Assembly (NCBI RefSeq): GCF_030272615.1
Contig: NC_081409.1
Span: forward strand, 238,913,832-238,977,831
Length of the DNA: 64,000 nt
Origin: Cryptomeria japonica
Taxonomy: Eukaryota; Streptophyta; Pinopsida; Cupressales; Cupressaceae
Direction of reading: 5' to 3'
Shown piece after piece: positions 1 through 10,602 of this stretch. The notes beneath the pieces are model-generated. The model was not told the origin of the DNA and did no database searches. It saw only the letters and a list, made by a program, of their open reading frames with translations. A program made the translations under genes and the position numbers. The stretch's first letter is position 1. Every line of letters starts with the position of its first letter.

Positions 1-860
1 GTTGAAATATCTTGTCTTCTTTGCTTGTCAAAAGTTGAATTGCATCTCATTTCAAAAGCAAGGCAAATTGATTCAAAACAAGGCTAAACACAAGAATATT
101 TCATTCAACAAAGTTCAAACACCTTCAAACATGGTTGTCAAACATTTTTCAAAATCTTGTCTCAACATTCATGTCACTTAGATTTAGGTTCATCCTAGGT
201 TTGCATTTTGCAAGTTCATTGTCAACTACCAAGGTTAGGTTTCATCTAGGTCATACTCCTTTGCATATCAATAAGGGTCATCCATTTGCGTGTGTCTTCT
301 TGCATTAGAGTAATACCATTTCATAATTCAACCTTAGGTTTTGTCTTAGGTTGACATTGTCATACATTTGCATTTGCATACCCTAGGTCTCTTCATCAAG
401 CTTAGGTCATTATCATATCATATTAGGGTCATTTGCATAGTAATTGTCCCTTAGCATATATTGCCAAAACTAGGTTTTGTCATGCTTGAGTAATCCAAAT
501 CTTTGATAAACCCTAAGTCATTGTTAGGAAGTCTAGACCTTATCAAACCTTTTCTCTTTATGTCATTATTTTCATTTGGTCAAACCTAGCTTAGTATCCA
601 AGCATATAGGGGAGACATTGTCATTTGTCCTTTTGTCACTTGGTCCTTTTGTCCTTTGAAGTCTAGACATCATTTCAATTTCCTAAGGGTCTCATTTTCA
701 GAATTGCATTCATAAAGTTTGTCAAAATCTCGAAAAACAACAAAAACATAGGTTGCATTCTTGCCATAGATTTGCATTTTCATCTATTTAGGTTGCATTT
801 AGTTGCATATCATACATCATCCTTTTAAAATCAAAAATCCCAAAAACATTGCATAGTGAC
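1..860 (+). other. Non-coding leader of the gypsy-like element interior
   Basis: No ORF of note. The text repeats short phrases such as ttaggtt, catttgcat and gtcattt at irregular spacing, as in long untranslated parts of plant gypsy elements. No primer binding site or LTR end was found here. Confidence 0.4.
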
Positions 861-3760
861 ATGTCTATTGAAACAAGGTTCCAAGCACCAATGAGGCAAC
901 AAATTTTGACATATCAACCGACAATGCAATCACAATTCTATCCAACCCAACAACAAGGCAATATCAATCAAACTTTTTATGATGAAACAAGTCTCCAAAT
1001 ACAAAAACTAGAGGAGAAGCTAGCTCAAGAAAATGAGATTTTGGAACAAAGAGTGAAAAACATTGAGAAGAATAGATCACAAATGTCCAAAATGTTTCGA
1101 AAATTTCTAGGTCGAAATCCAAAGATTGAGCCAATTGATGTAAGATCTCTTCTTGAACGATCAGACATACCAGCTCTCCTCTCCCAAATAGAGATGATGA
1201 AACAATTTCAAGAAAAGAGACAACATCAATTTCAACATTATGTGCCTCCACAACAAGAACAAGAAGGTGTTTACTATCAATCAGATTTTCAACCAATACA
1301 ACCAATGGTTCAACCAGTTGTTCAACATTTCCAACATATACAACCAGCACAACCAATGGTCCAATTTCAACAATATGTCCAACCAACTATACAATGTCAA
1401 CAAATAGTTCGACCAATGGTGGAATATCAACAAGTTCAATCAACATATCAATGTCAACAACCACAACCAAACATTCAAAAACAAAGGTTGCAACATGCAC
1501 CAAGCCAAATTTTGAACATATCAAACCAATTTGATCAACATCTAGTTCAAAATCAAAACATGACATCAAACCAAGACCAAATTCTTGCCAAACAAGTTCA
1601 AATTCCAGATACAACCATGTCAAAACCTCGAAAGAAAGGTGGCTTTATTGTAAGGCTCTTAAGGAACCTACCAAGTGAGTTCTTTGAAGAAGATAAAGAC
1701 AATACACTTATGTCTAGCAATGCCTCATCCCCCCGCAAACAAATTGACTCTCCAGTGGCATCTATCCCTACACCTTTAGAAGTTTCCCAAGAACCTTCCA
1801 TGTTGTCCTCATCAAACAATACACCCAAGGATGCAATTATCCAAGGGCTATCCATAATTGATTGCCAAGATAATCCAATTCATGATGCACATCATTGTCA
1901 TGTTTCAGAAATATAAGACCCAATGCCACCATGCACTTTATTGCCATTACCTGTTTTAGAGGACCCCATTCGAAGTCCCTCTTCCTCATATTCAAGCATT
2001 GATTCCCTGCCTGAATCCATCACAAATGTTCAAAGTGCATTTCCTTCATGCCAAAACATTGATTCCTTGTCAGAATCCTCCATGCATATCCAAAGTCCAA
2101 CCTCATGTCAAGAGGATAATTTAGAGCACGAAGAAACGTGTCCTAAAGAAAATCAAGATCAAGATCTTGAAACCTTATCATCCCATCCAATTGTTGACTA
2201 GGATCCCATCTTCCCAGACACTCATGATGATTCCCCTATTCTTGTCCATCCTATCCAAAGTCCTATTGACACTCCATTCCCCGAGCAAGATCAAGATATC
2301 CCAGTTCATCCAATCCCAAACGATCCCCTTCCATTTCATGAAAAAAATGTCCTTTCAAATCCCATTGACATTCCACTTCCTAAGAAAGATCAACATATCC
2401 CTTCCATCCTTTCCGATGATCCCATTAAAAGTCAAGAGCAAGCACCTTTAAGGAGGATTCCAATGATCTTCCTCCTTGTCAAGATCAAATTATGCCTTTA
2501 AATCCTCCACAAGATCCTTTTTTTCCTCCACCTCCTTGTCCTAATGCTCCATATACACTCCAAGATCGCATTTCTTTTGATGATCCCATTATTTATCCCA
2601 TTCCATCTCTTGAAGAGCCTGCCATTGAACCATGTCCACTACACAATCCTAGTCCCCCTCACGATCCTAATCCCACTCATGATTCTAACGTGTCAGTGCA
2701 AGATGTTCATGAACCCTCGACATGCATAATGGGTTCTTCCACTTTGGTGCAATCCGATCCACTTCAAGATCTCATTATTTCTCTCATATCATATCCACCT
2801 CATAATGGACTCGCGTCTTCTTCCCAAAGAAAAGAGTATCCTACAAGTCAAGATATTCATAAAGGCAAAGGAGTAGACCTTCACAAGAAAGAATTCCTCA
2901 ATATGAAAGAAGATCTTATGGGTCATGTCTACACAACTCACTCTCAAGACGTTGGTATCCCTCCATCAAAATCAAAACATATCCCTTCCCCACCATACCT
3001 TCCATCCATCTTAGGTCCTTATATCCCTTCGTCCTCTATGCAAGGTCAGCAAAGACACAAATCCTTGAGTAACTTTCATCCATCCAAAAGAACTCCATTT
3101 CATTCATATCCATCCATGCATTCCTTTCCTCCTCCAAGCAATTTGGATGCCAAGCATAAAAGTCATAAGTCTAGAAATCCACATGTATTCAAGGATCAAC
3201 ATGTCCAATATAATCAACATGTCAAAACAAAGAAAAATATGAGCCAAAAAGAAAAGAAAAAATCCAAAAGGTCACAAAGGCCCATTGCTCAAAAACAAAA
3301 GTTAAAATCTATATGGGTTCCTAAATCCCTTGTGTTGGCAATGCACTCTAAGGAACCACAAAAGCATGAAAAATCAAAAACCATGTGGATCCCTAAGCAG
3401 CTCCTTGAAGCACAAAAGCCTAAAGAAACATCCAACTTGGCATCCAAAGTTTCTATTCCTCCATCCAACCCTCTCAAATTTGTTCCTCCATCACCTTCTT
3501 CACCCATTTTGGGCCCTTATGTCCCCAAATCCCAAGTTATTCCTCCATCCAAATCTCACAAATCCCAAGCTATTCCTTCATCAAAATCTCCATATCCAAA
3601 ACCCACTCTTCCTCCATCAATCCATCACCCCTCAAGGTGTGTGCCAATGTTGATCTTGCCTTCATTTCCATCCACTGAAGCCCAATTCTTCCAATACCCT
3701 ATCCATTATCCAATGCACATTTTCCATCCTTCGATCCCTTTGATCCCATCCTTTGCATAA
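861..3760 (+). pseudogene. Decayed Gln-rich then Pro/Ser-rich ORF of the gypsy-like element
   Basis: One protein-coding tract of about 960 codons is broken by a TAA at 1914, a TAG near 2199 and a frameshift near 2450-2490. The first ATG in frame is at 861. The N-terminal third (861-1913) is very Gln-rich with a predicted coiled coil around LEEKLAQENEILEQRVKNIE. The middle (1923-2490) repeats acidic and proline motifs such as DPI and SPIDTP. The last part (2492-3760) is Pro/Ser/Lys-rich with KSIWVPK and TMWIPK motifs and a C-terminus of PSIPLIPSFA. No catalytic domain or zinc knuckle is seen. I do not recognise the family; it may be a gag-like or extra ORF of a Tat-type element. The opposite-strand ORFs over this tract are shadows. 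Confidence 0.5.
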
Positions 3761-4715
3761 ATCCTTGCCTTAGTTTCATCTTATTTTCCATGTCCTTATC
3801 CTACCAACGTCTTTGAGCATACTTTTAAAGGTCTTGGTCCATTTTTTTCAAGGCTACTATCCAAACAAAAAGATGTTTGAGTCCTTCTTCCATCCCCTAT
3901 CATGTGTCCATCTTCTCTTGAAAAAGTCAAAAATTAAAGATTGAAAAAAAGTGAAAAAAAAAAGACAAAAGAAAGAAAAAAAGTAAAGCAAAAATAATTC
4001 GTCCACTGGTGAAAACCTGGCAAACAGGCGCCTTGGGCAAGTACCGTGATGAAAACCTGACAAACAGACGTCATGCGTAATCTATGAACTTCTTGCATAT
4101 CGTACTTGGGGGCAGGTTTCCTCCTTCATATCTTATTGCCCTTCACTATCCTATCGAACCCTTGTCATTACCCTTCATATCCTATTGTCCCTCATGTTCA
4201 GTTTCCCTTTCCACCTTTGATCTTGACAAGGCTGAGGATCGTCATGAGCAGCATGAATCTTGTTTGCAGCTTTTAGTTCATCATAGCTTTTGGTCATTTA
4301 TCCATTTTCTTATTATAACCTTTCATCCATATTCCCTAGCTTATTGCAACTTTCTGTCACTATCCCTTCGCTAATCCCGACCTTCAGTCTATGTCCCTTA
4401 TCCATTCTTGGTCTTGCTTATCCTATCCATATCTTATCACTATCCATACACCTTTTCTGTCCCTTGATCTTGGTCTATAATAAGGACGCAAAATTTAAAC
4501 ATGGTTTCAAAAACCTCTTGACATGTCCCTCATGCCATGTCACTGCTTTACATTGTCATATCCAGTCTCTTGTCCCATCATGCAATAGCCCTTCAAAATT
4601 GCATATGTATTGTCTCCATGATAAAAGGCCTTTGTCTTCCCTCTATCCACCATCATTTCAGAAAGCCTATTTATTCACCTGTCATATTCCTTGCCTTGCT
4701 AGACATTGGGGGCAA
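3761..4715 (+). other. A-rich and pyrimidine-rich spacer with paired gaaaacctg motifs
   Basis: An A/G-rich block (about 3930-4000) is followed by two similar phrases, tggtgaaaacctggcaaac near 4010 and gatgaaaacctgacaaac near 4047, then ttgggggcaggtttcctcc near 4108. The remainder is pyrimidine-rich without a believable gene. Similar paired motifs occur downstream of coding regions in plant Tat/Ogre-type elements, from memory. Confidence 0.4.
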
Positions 4716-5070
4716 AATCAAAAAAATTGAAAAATGTCCTGAAATAATTCAAAAAAATTGAAAAATGTCTTGAAATAATTCAAAAAAAATTGAAAAATGT
4801 CCTGAAATAATTCAAAAAAATTGAAAAATGTCCTAAAATAATTCAAAAAAAATTGAAAAATGTCCTGAAATAATTCAAAAAAATTGAAAAATGTCCTGAA
4901 ATAATTCAAAAAAATTGAAAAATGTCCTGAAATAATTCAAAAAAAATTGAAAAATGTCCTGAAATAATCATAAAAATCAAATAATGTCCTGAACAAATCT
5001 CTAAAAAATTGAAAAATGTCCTGAGAAAATCCCTAAAAAGTCAAATAAAGTCCTGAAAAAATGAACATAA
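4716..5070 (+). repeat. Tandem repeat, about 31 bp unit, roughly ten copies
   Basis: The unit is built on attgaaaaatgtcctgaaa followed by taattcaaaaaa. Eight copies are nearly identical up to about 4960. The last ones (4960-5070) are degenerate, with caaataatgtcctgaac and gtcctgaaaaa variants. The unit length varies by one or two A residues. The minus-strand ORF across it is a by-product of the repeat. Confidence 0.9.
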
Positions 5071-6392
5071 AAAAAAATTGTAAAAAATCGAAAAGCAAAA
5101 CAAAAACATAAATATCCTCTTGGTGCATAAGACAGATCACCAAGTATGCATCCAATGACTCGCAATCACACACTGTGCTTTAATGAAATCATGCATAAAC
5201 AGATGAACTTTTTCAATCAAACCAGACATTCAAACTGATCACAATTGTCATATCAATCGAACGTTACCATCAATATCATTTGTCCTTGTCTCTACTATCA
5301 TGGGTCTTATACAGGGTGTGGTATACTCGAAACCAGACTGTGTCCTGTCTTAGACGGGGTACCGCATGTCCTGAAACCAGACAGCATGATCGTCCTATCA
5401 GCACTTTCAACTTTTGACAATGAAGATCAAGATGTTAGTTTGATTTGTTGGAATTTGTGCATCTTATCTTTTTACCGATTTATCTTTGGCTTCGATCATG
5501 TTCCTATGTTGCTCGATGATGTCACTGAGTGATTTAGAGTGACCGGGATGGTTCATGGTCCTTTTCTTTTTGGTTGTGATTGTTGTTTGTTTGTGACGTG
5601 TCTGTCTTTTGCAAAAAGGGTTGCATTTCAGCTCTGGCCTTCAATGCCATGATGTTACGCATCCATTTTGCTACATTAAAATAAAGGTTCTCACCTACAA
5701 AGTGCATTACTGAAAGCAAGTTTTTCTTCGTCTCTAACTGTCCTCGGTCTCATTTTCTTCTTACTAACATTTCTTTCGTCCATTCGGATAGTCAGTTCGG
5801 TCTAGTGCTTTGATTTCCCCTACACAAGCGCAGAAGACATCACACAAGCGCAGGATTCGCCCTACACAAGCACAGAAGTCAGTTTCTGCATTTTTTGTGG
5901 GCCCCGCAATGTCCTGCAAGCAAGTCAAATTCATAAAATTGAAACCATGGGTTTTTGAGATACATACCGCTGCTCCTGCGTCGTCCGGCTATCTGTACGT
6001 GCGTACACGTTCTTCGAGGTGATCTGCCATTGGAATGTTCATCATCTCTTTGCAAGTGTCCTTTTCCAGAGCAACAAATCCTCCTCTTTGGCTAGTGCAA
6101 ATGAGCAATTTTCACTCTCTTGGTCTCATTTATAGATCTTTGTCAGTGCATAGATGGATGTGCACCCTCTCCATCTCATGTTGGTCGCGGTCTTTTGTGT
6201 CTTTAATTGCTTGTCCTTCATGCATCCGATCTCCGATTGTCAGTCTGTTCGATCCTATCATTTTATCGATCAATTGGCCTCTTTTTTGCATGTTTCCGGC
6301 CAATTCCTTGAGGGGGCATGCATATGTCATTGTCAGTGTCTAGGGCATTTTCATTATTGTTCTTTGAAACAATGCTTAAAATTGCATTGTCT
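5071..6392 (+). other. Non-coding 3' interior of the gypsy-like element
   Basis: No gene is supported. It contains three copies of a 20-22 bp phrase around cacaagcgcagaag (5820-5882) and a twin phrase around gaaaccagac (5330-5385). It ends in the polypurine tract of the 3' LTR. Confidence 0.45.
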
Positions 6393-6407
6393 CAAAGAGG
6401 GGCAAAA
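6393..6407 (+). promoter_or_regulatory. Polypurine tract
   Basis: The run caaagaggggcaaaa lies directly before TGTAGACACC, the position where plus-strand priming would occur in an LTR retrotransposon. Confidence 0.7.
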
Positions 6408-6704
6408 TGTAGACACCTAAAAATGGTCAACGCTTGCGGAATCGTACTTTAACATTTGCGCATTGCCTTATTTTAGGTTTTTGCGTTGCATTAACATTTC
6501 TCCTATGTCACGCACTTGGTTTTTATCATTTGCGAGCATCGAGTCATTCTTCTACATTCTTCATTTGTCTCGCTCTCAAATTTGGTCTTGTCGACAACAC
6601 TCTCCAGTCATGATTTTGATCGATCTTATCCTATCGTATCAATGTGCGTGCTCATTTGTCATCATTTTGGACATCGTCAATCCTAATTAGGGTTTTGTCC
6701 TCTT

Positions 6705-6965
6705 ATCAATCTTATCATCTGGCAATCAATTTGTCATCAATCCTTATCATTTTCAATCTTGTCGTTTTGCGATCGATTTGTCATCAATCGTTGTCATGTT
6801 CGATCTTGTCATTTTGTGATCGATTTGTCATCGATCGTGGTCATTTTCAATCTTGTCGTCTTGCAATCTATTTTGTCGTCGATCCTTGTCCTCTTGTCAA
6901 TTTTGTCATTTTGCGATCAATTTGCCATCGATCGTTGTCTGTCTCAATTATGTCAATTTGGATCA
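6705..6965 (+). repeat. Minisatellite inside the LTR, about 48 bp unit, five copies
   Basis: Degenerate copies share gcgatcgatttgtcatc followed by gttgtcattttcaatcttgtc. Copies differ by several substitutions each, so the array is not recent. Confidence 0.7.
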
Positions 6966-7159
6966 ATTAGTCATTGTTCTTCGTCAATTGGTGCATTTAT
7001 CAATCAAATCATTTATCACATTGGTCCTTTGTTAATCCGAATCATGATCGAGTCAATTATCTTTCATCGAGACCTAATTGTCATCCTTGCACTGCTAATT
7101 TATCTTCTAGGGTTTTATGATTTATTCATTTAACCTTGTTTGTCATTTTCTCTCCATTT

Positions 7160-7520
7160 TCTCCATCTAGGTTAAATAATTTATTTATTTATCCGAGGTC
7201 TTCGAGTCACAATTAAATGTTTAATTTAATTGGCTAACTAATTATTCCTCTTTTTGTGAATTAATTAATAAATGAAAAATTATTAATTGATTTGCCTAAT
7301 TTCTCCTAATTCTTAATTTCCTAATCTTTCATCAATTTCTAAATTCCCTCTTTGTGAATTAATTAATAAATGAAAAATTATTAATTAATTCACTAAATTC
7401 CTAATTTCCTCATTTTTCTAATTTCCTAATTCCTAATTTCCTCATTTTTCTAATTTCTTAATTCCTATTTTCCCAATTTTCTAATTTTCCTAATTTCTAA
7501 TTCAATTTCCTCCTATTTTT
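7160..7520 (+). repeat. AT-rich simple repeats within U3 of the LTR
   Basis: Two copies of gaattaattaataaatgaa followed by aaattattaatt (about 7258 and 7358) lie among many iterations of cctaatttcctaattc. No gene. Confidence 0.6.
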
Positions 7521-7640
7521 CTCCTAATTTCATGGGAATGACATTTCAATTTGTCATAATTTTTTATAATTGACATTTTTTGATTTACAATTTCCATTTG
7601 AATTGAATCATGCTAATTTGATCATCTCTCCAATTTGTCT

Positions 7641-7647
7641 ATAAATT
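7641..7647 (+). promoter_or_regulatory. Probable TATA box of the LTR
   Basis: The motif tataaat in the context tctataaattgg, about 360 bp before the inferred LTR end, is in the usual place for a U3 promoter. Confidence 0.4.
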
Positions 7648-8106
7648 GGATGAATTTCTTCAATCTCGGCTAATAATAATCACTTGTTTGAATCACTTTG
7701 TCGAATCAATCACGCTTTGAGTATTCTTGTGCCAATGTCAATCTTGCTTTCACATTAGTTTTTTTGCACTTGAAGGTGAGATCCACAAACAAAGGCTATT
7801 TGGAGAAGAAAGAAGGACAATGGAGCCGCATGAAGGAGACGTTCAGATCTGCATTTGGTACGCTTAGTTTTTAGCTTTGAATGTTTTGCTTTTCATGTCT
7901 TCATTGAGTGTGTAAGGATTGATCATTGCAATCTGCTTTTGTGATTGAGCTATGACTAATATTTATATTGCTTTGATGATTTCCGATTTCCTAGCTACAT
8001 ATATATAATTTAAATCGCTCAAGAAATTATTTAATCAACACCTAGATATCCATTTAAATAGAACTTAAAAACAAAACAAAAAAAATAATTTAAACTTTAT
8101 ATATAC

Positions 8107-9643
8107 CTGTGTCTCCTAATGAACAACTGGGTCAGTGGCAACATCCAAAACTCCACACATCGACCCTAACGTGATACCCTATATAGTTCAAAAAATATAA
8201 TCCAATATATATATTTAATTAATTAAATCTATTTAGTTCATGTGTACAATCAAGTAGCTATATAAAATATCAAAATTAAAATTAGTAAATTATATATTAT
8301 ATAATTCATACCTCTCCTGCAGCATGTAAGGCTCGTCTAATCCTGTTGATGTCAGAATCATGCAAGCAGCCCACTACAACATGATCCCCCTCACTGTCTG
8401 GCTCCATAAGCATGGTAGTGAGCATCCCCGAAAATCTAGTATCAGGTACTATGGCTCGATCAACTGATGTATAAATAGGAGGAGGAGGTGTATCCTGACC
8501 AACTGTTGTATGCTAGGGCGAGTCAACAGGATGTGTAGTAGCAGTAGGATGAGAATCTGTATGCTCACAACCACGGCTAGATGCACCCGGTCTACCAAGT
8601 GCACTCCTAACAAATGATGGGGTATCATGTAGTGGGATCCCATGATCCATAGAAATGACTTGATATGCATCCAAGAGATCACTGGATAAGCATGCACTTA
8701 TCTATCATAAAGGATCTATGTCATGCATGTGTGCAATATCCATCGATGATGGTATGTCTACTCGAACATATGGATCATCACCCGTTGATGCATCATGAAT
8801 GCTAGTATGAGAGCGCAACAAATATCTACCCACCCGATCTGATGTTATCTCATCCACCTGTGTGGCTATAGTAGCAATATTGGAAAATATGGATTGTCGA
8901 GTGTCATCTGGCACACTATCTGCAACATGTGCTAGGTCCGCACTCTTGGGAAGAACCACAAGGTTTGGACCAATCAATGCCCGTTTATTAACGGGCGGGG
9001 GTGCACCTGGTCATCTAAACTTATCTGAAAATCTGCCCTTCCCTTGCCCAACATGTTTCGAAAAATCGGTGTAATCAACATCATCCAACAAATGAAACTC
9101 TGCAAATAATTGTTTGCAGAAATAAAGGGGCAACTCATCCTTTTGGGGCCACCTATGATGAGTGGCTAACCATCTAGGATAGATAAATGGTGCTACCAGT
9201 ACATCTGTGCACCTGGTAGGCATATAGCCTTTCACCCTACCAAATGTCTGATAATGACGAAACATGGTTTTCACATCAGCTGTGGAAACCCTATCATTCA
9301 CCGTGTCCCATTTCACAGCACCACGTACACTGCGTGAAAGGGATCTATAGAATCCCTCTGCATTGACCTCATCATATGGATTATAATTGTCGACGAGGTC
9401 AATCATATGAACTAGCTCATGTCTAATAGTCTCGCCCCTTTGTTTATTTGTGTGATCACGCATGTTTCCCAAAGTGATATTTAAATGATCTAAGGCATGT
9501 TGGAGTGCCTCGGTAGTCTGTTTGTAGAGCTGATGTCTCTCCTGTGGAGTTGTTGTAGACCTACGTGACGTCTGCTCACTCCCACGAGGATGAACACTAG
9601 GCACAGAAGTACTCGTGTTATGTGATCCAAGCTCGTCAGACAT
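8107..9643 (-). pseudogene. Unrecognised, broken spliced gene, probably transposon-borne
   Basis: Reading right to left, an ATG at 9643 opens a 210-codon frame (to about 9011) starting MSDELGSHNTST. It is rich in His/Arg, with the phrase VLVAPFIYPRWLATHHRWPQ. After a frameshift near 9010 a second open stretch runs to about 8705 (GPNLVVLPKSADLAHVADSV), and after another shift near 8700 a Ser/Thr/Pro-rich stretch reaches HDSDINRIRRALHAAGE. A clean GT donor follows at 8311-8310, and an AG acceptor at 8180-8179 precedes a short exon (8178-8107) that itself ends in a GT donor and carries one in-frame stop. The splice signals argue for descent from a real intron-bearing gene. The family is not recognised; proximity to the hairpin array suggests a DNA transposon gene, but no transposase motif is seen. 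Confidence 0.45.
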
Positions 9644-9699
9644 GATGTTCAGTGGATAATATATATATATCTGCACATGTGCATGTATGTAGTACACAA

Positions 9700-10157
9700 T
9701 AAATAATAATTAAAAATGTATTTACATATACATTTAAATCATTTTAAACATATTTTAAAAACATGTAAATTAAAGAAATTAGATATATACATTTTAAAGA
9801 AATTTAAACATCATAAATGCATACTCAAGAGTTAACATTTTCTAGATATAAAGACAAATTTAAGATAAATTTCTAGAGATCTATGCACAAAAGAAATTTA
9901 AACAACTATAAATTTAATTTTAAATTTCAATATATGTCTAATTTACAATTACATATATTTGCATATGCAATAATTAATTTGAAAATTAGTCAAATTAAGT
10001 CAAATTAAGACCCCAAGTTAAGTCAAATTAATTTACAATTAAGTAAAATTAATTTACAATTAAGTAAAATTAATTTACAATTAATTCATAATTTTGCATA
10101 TGTACAAATTAATTAATAGGTCCTAATTTGGTCTTATGTGGTCCTAATAGGTCGTAA
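9700..10157. repeat. AT-rich DNA with a short tandem repeat and one outlying hairpin-array fragment
   Basis: Between 9985 and 10085 the phrase aattaatttacaattaagt is iterated about four times (unit about 24 bp). At 10119-10155 the phrase ggtcctaataggtcgtaa is a partial unit of the repeat array that starts at 10603, so the array seems to have been split by the piece at 10158-10600. No gene. Confidence 0.6.
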
Positions 10158-10600
10158 TTGGGGTGCAAGTAAATTTCGTAAAAGAAAGCAAGCAGACCTG
10201 CATAATCTTGAATGACATAGAAACAAGCTCATTAGTTGCCCAGAAGAGAGCAATTGGAGAAAAGCAGAGGAAATTGTTTTTAGGGTGATCTAAATACATG
10301 TATAGAGAGTATGCAATACAAACAAACAATGTCTGGAGTGTGTGATGTGGTCTCTAATTTATGTCCGGAGAGACTAACTAGTTTTGGAGTTGGACAAGGA
10401 AACCTATTGGGCCACGCTTGGAGGAAATCAATGTGTTCATGCAAGGGCCACCTTTTTCTATTATGAGAATGATGCTTTTGCACTGAAGGATATTTGGAAG
10501 ACAATATCCAAAAATTTCTATGGTGTGGAACCAGAGTTGGTGGACTCGTCGAAGTACTAAATTCAACTTCTAGAAGACCAGAGAATTATGCTTGCGAAAC
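10158..10600 (+). pseudogene. Captured fragment resembling a DRM-type DNA methyltransferase
   Basis: From 10387 to a TAA at 10558 the plus strand reads a 57-residue open stretch with ELDKETYWATLGG, then ATFFYYENDAFALKDIW and GVEPELVDSSKY. From memory this matches the segment of plant DRM cytosine-5 methyltransferases that reads like GPPFFYYENVALAPKGVW and IEPEFVDSKYF, just before the rearranged catalytic motifs. Upstream (10158-10266) another frame reads QKRAIGEKQRKLFLG, which could be the preceding exon, with a possible intron between. There is no catalytic motif, no start codon, and the match stops at DSSKY. It lies between pieces of the hairpin repeat array, as gene fragments carried by transposons do. 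The family call needs a protein search. The minus-strand ORFs here are shadows. Confidence 0.5.
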
Positions 10601-10602
10601 CA

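Larger units (their letters stand above)
1..7999 (+). mobile_element. 3' portion of a gypsy-like LTR retrotransposon, 5' end outside window
   Basis: The stretch reads as the interior and 3' LTR of one plus-strand element. It has a long decayed ORF (861-3760), an A-rich spacer with paired gaaaacctg motifs, tandem repeats, then a polypurine tract directly followed by an LTR starting TGTAGACACC. No protease, reverse transcriptase or integrase is visible, so pol is either upstream of the window or absent (non-autonomous). The A-rich block followed by repeated gaaaacctg and a gggggcag motif recalls plant Tat/Ogre elements; that assignment is from memory of the family and is tentative. The 5' LTR and primer site are not in view. 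Confidence 0.6.
6408..7999 (+). repeat. 3' LTR of the gypsy-like element
   Basis: It begins TGTAG right after the polypurine tract. The best matching end is CTACA at 7995-7999, which gives the short inverted termini expected of an LTR and a length near 1.6 kb. A TATA box at 7641 lies in the last quarter, as usual for U3/R. The 3' boundary is inferred from the inverted terminus only, since no second LTR or target duplication can be compared. Confidence 0.55.

Noticed and set aside
964-1855. Three minus-strand ORFs opposite the Gln-rich frame
   Set aside because: CAA-rich codons read as TTG on the other strand, which removes stops; composition is mirror-like and no domain is visible.
4718-4909. 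Minus-strand Phe-rich ORF
   Set aside because: Produced by the 31 bp tandem repeat.
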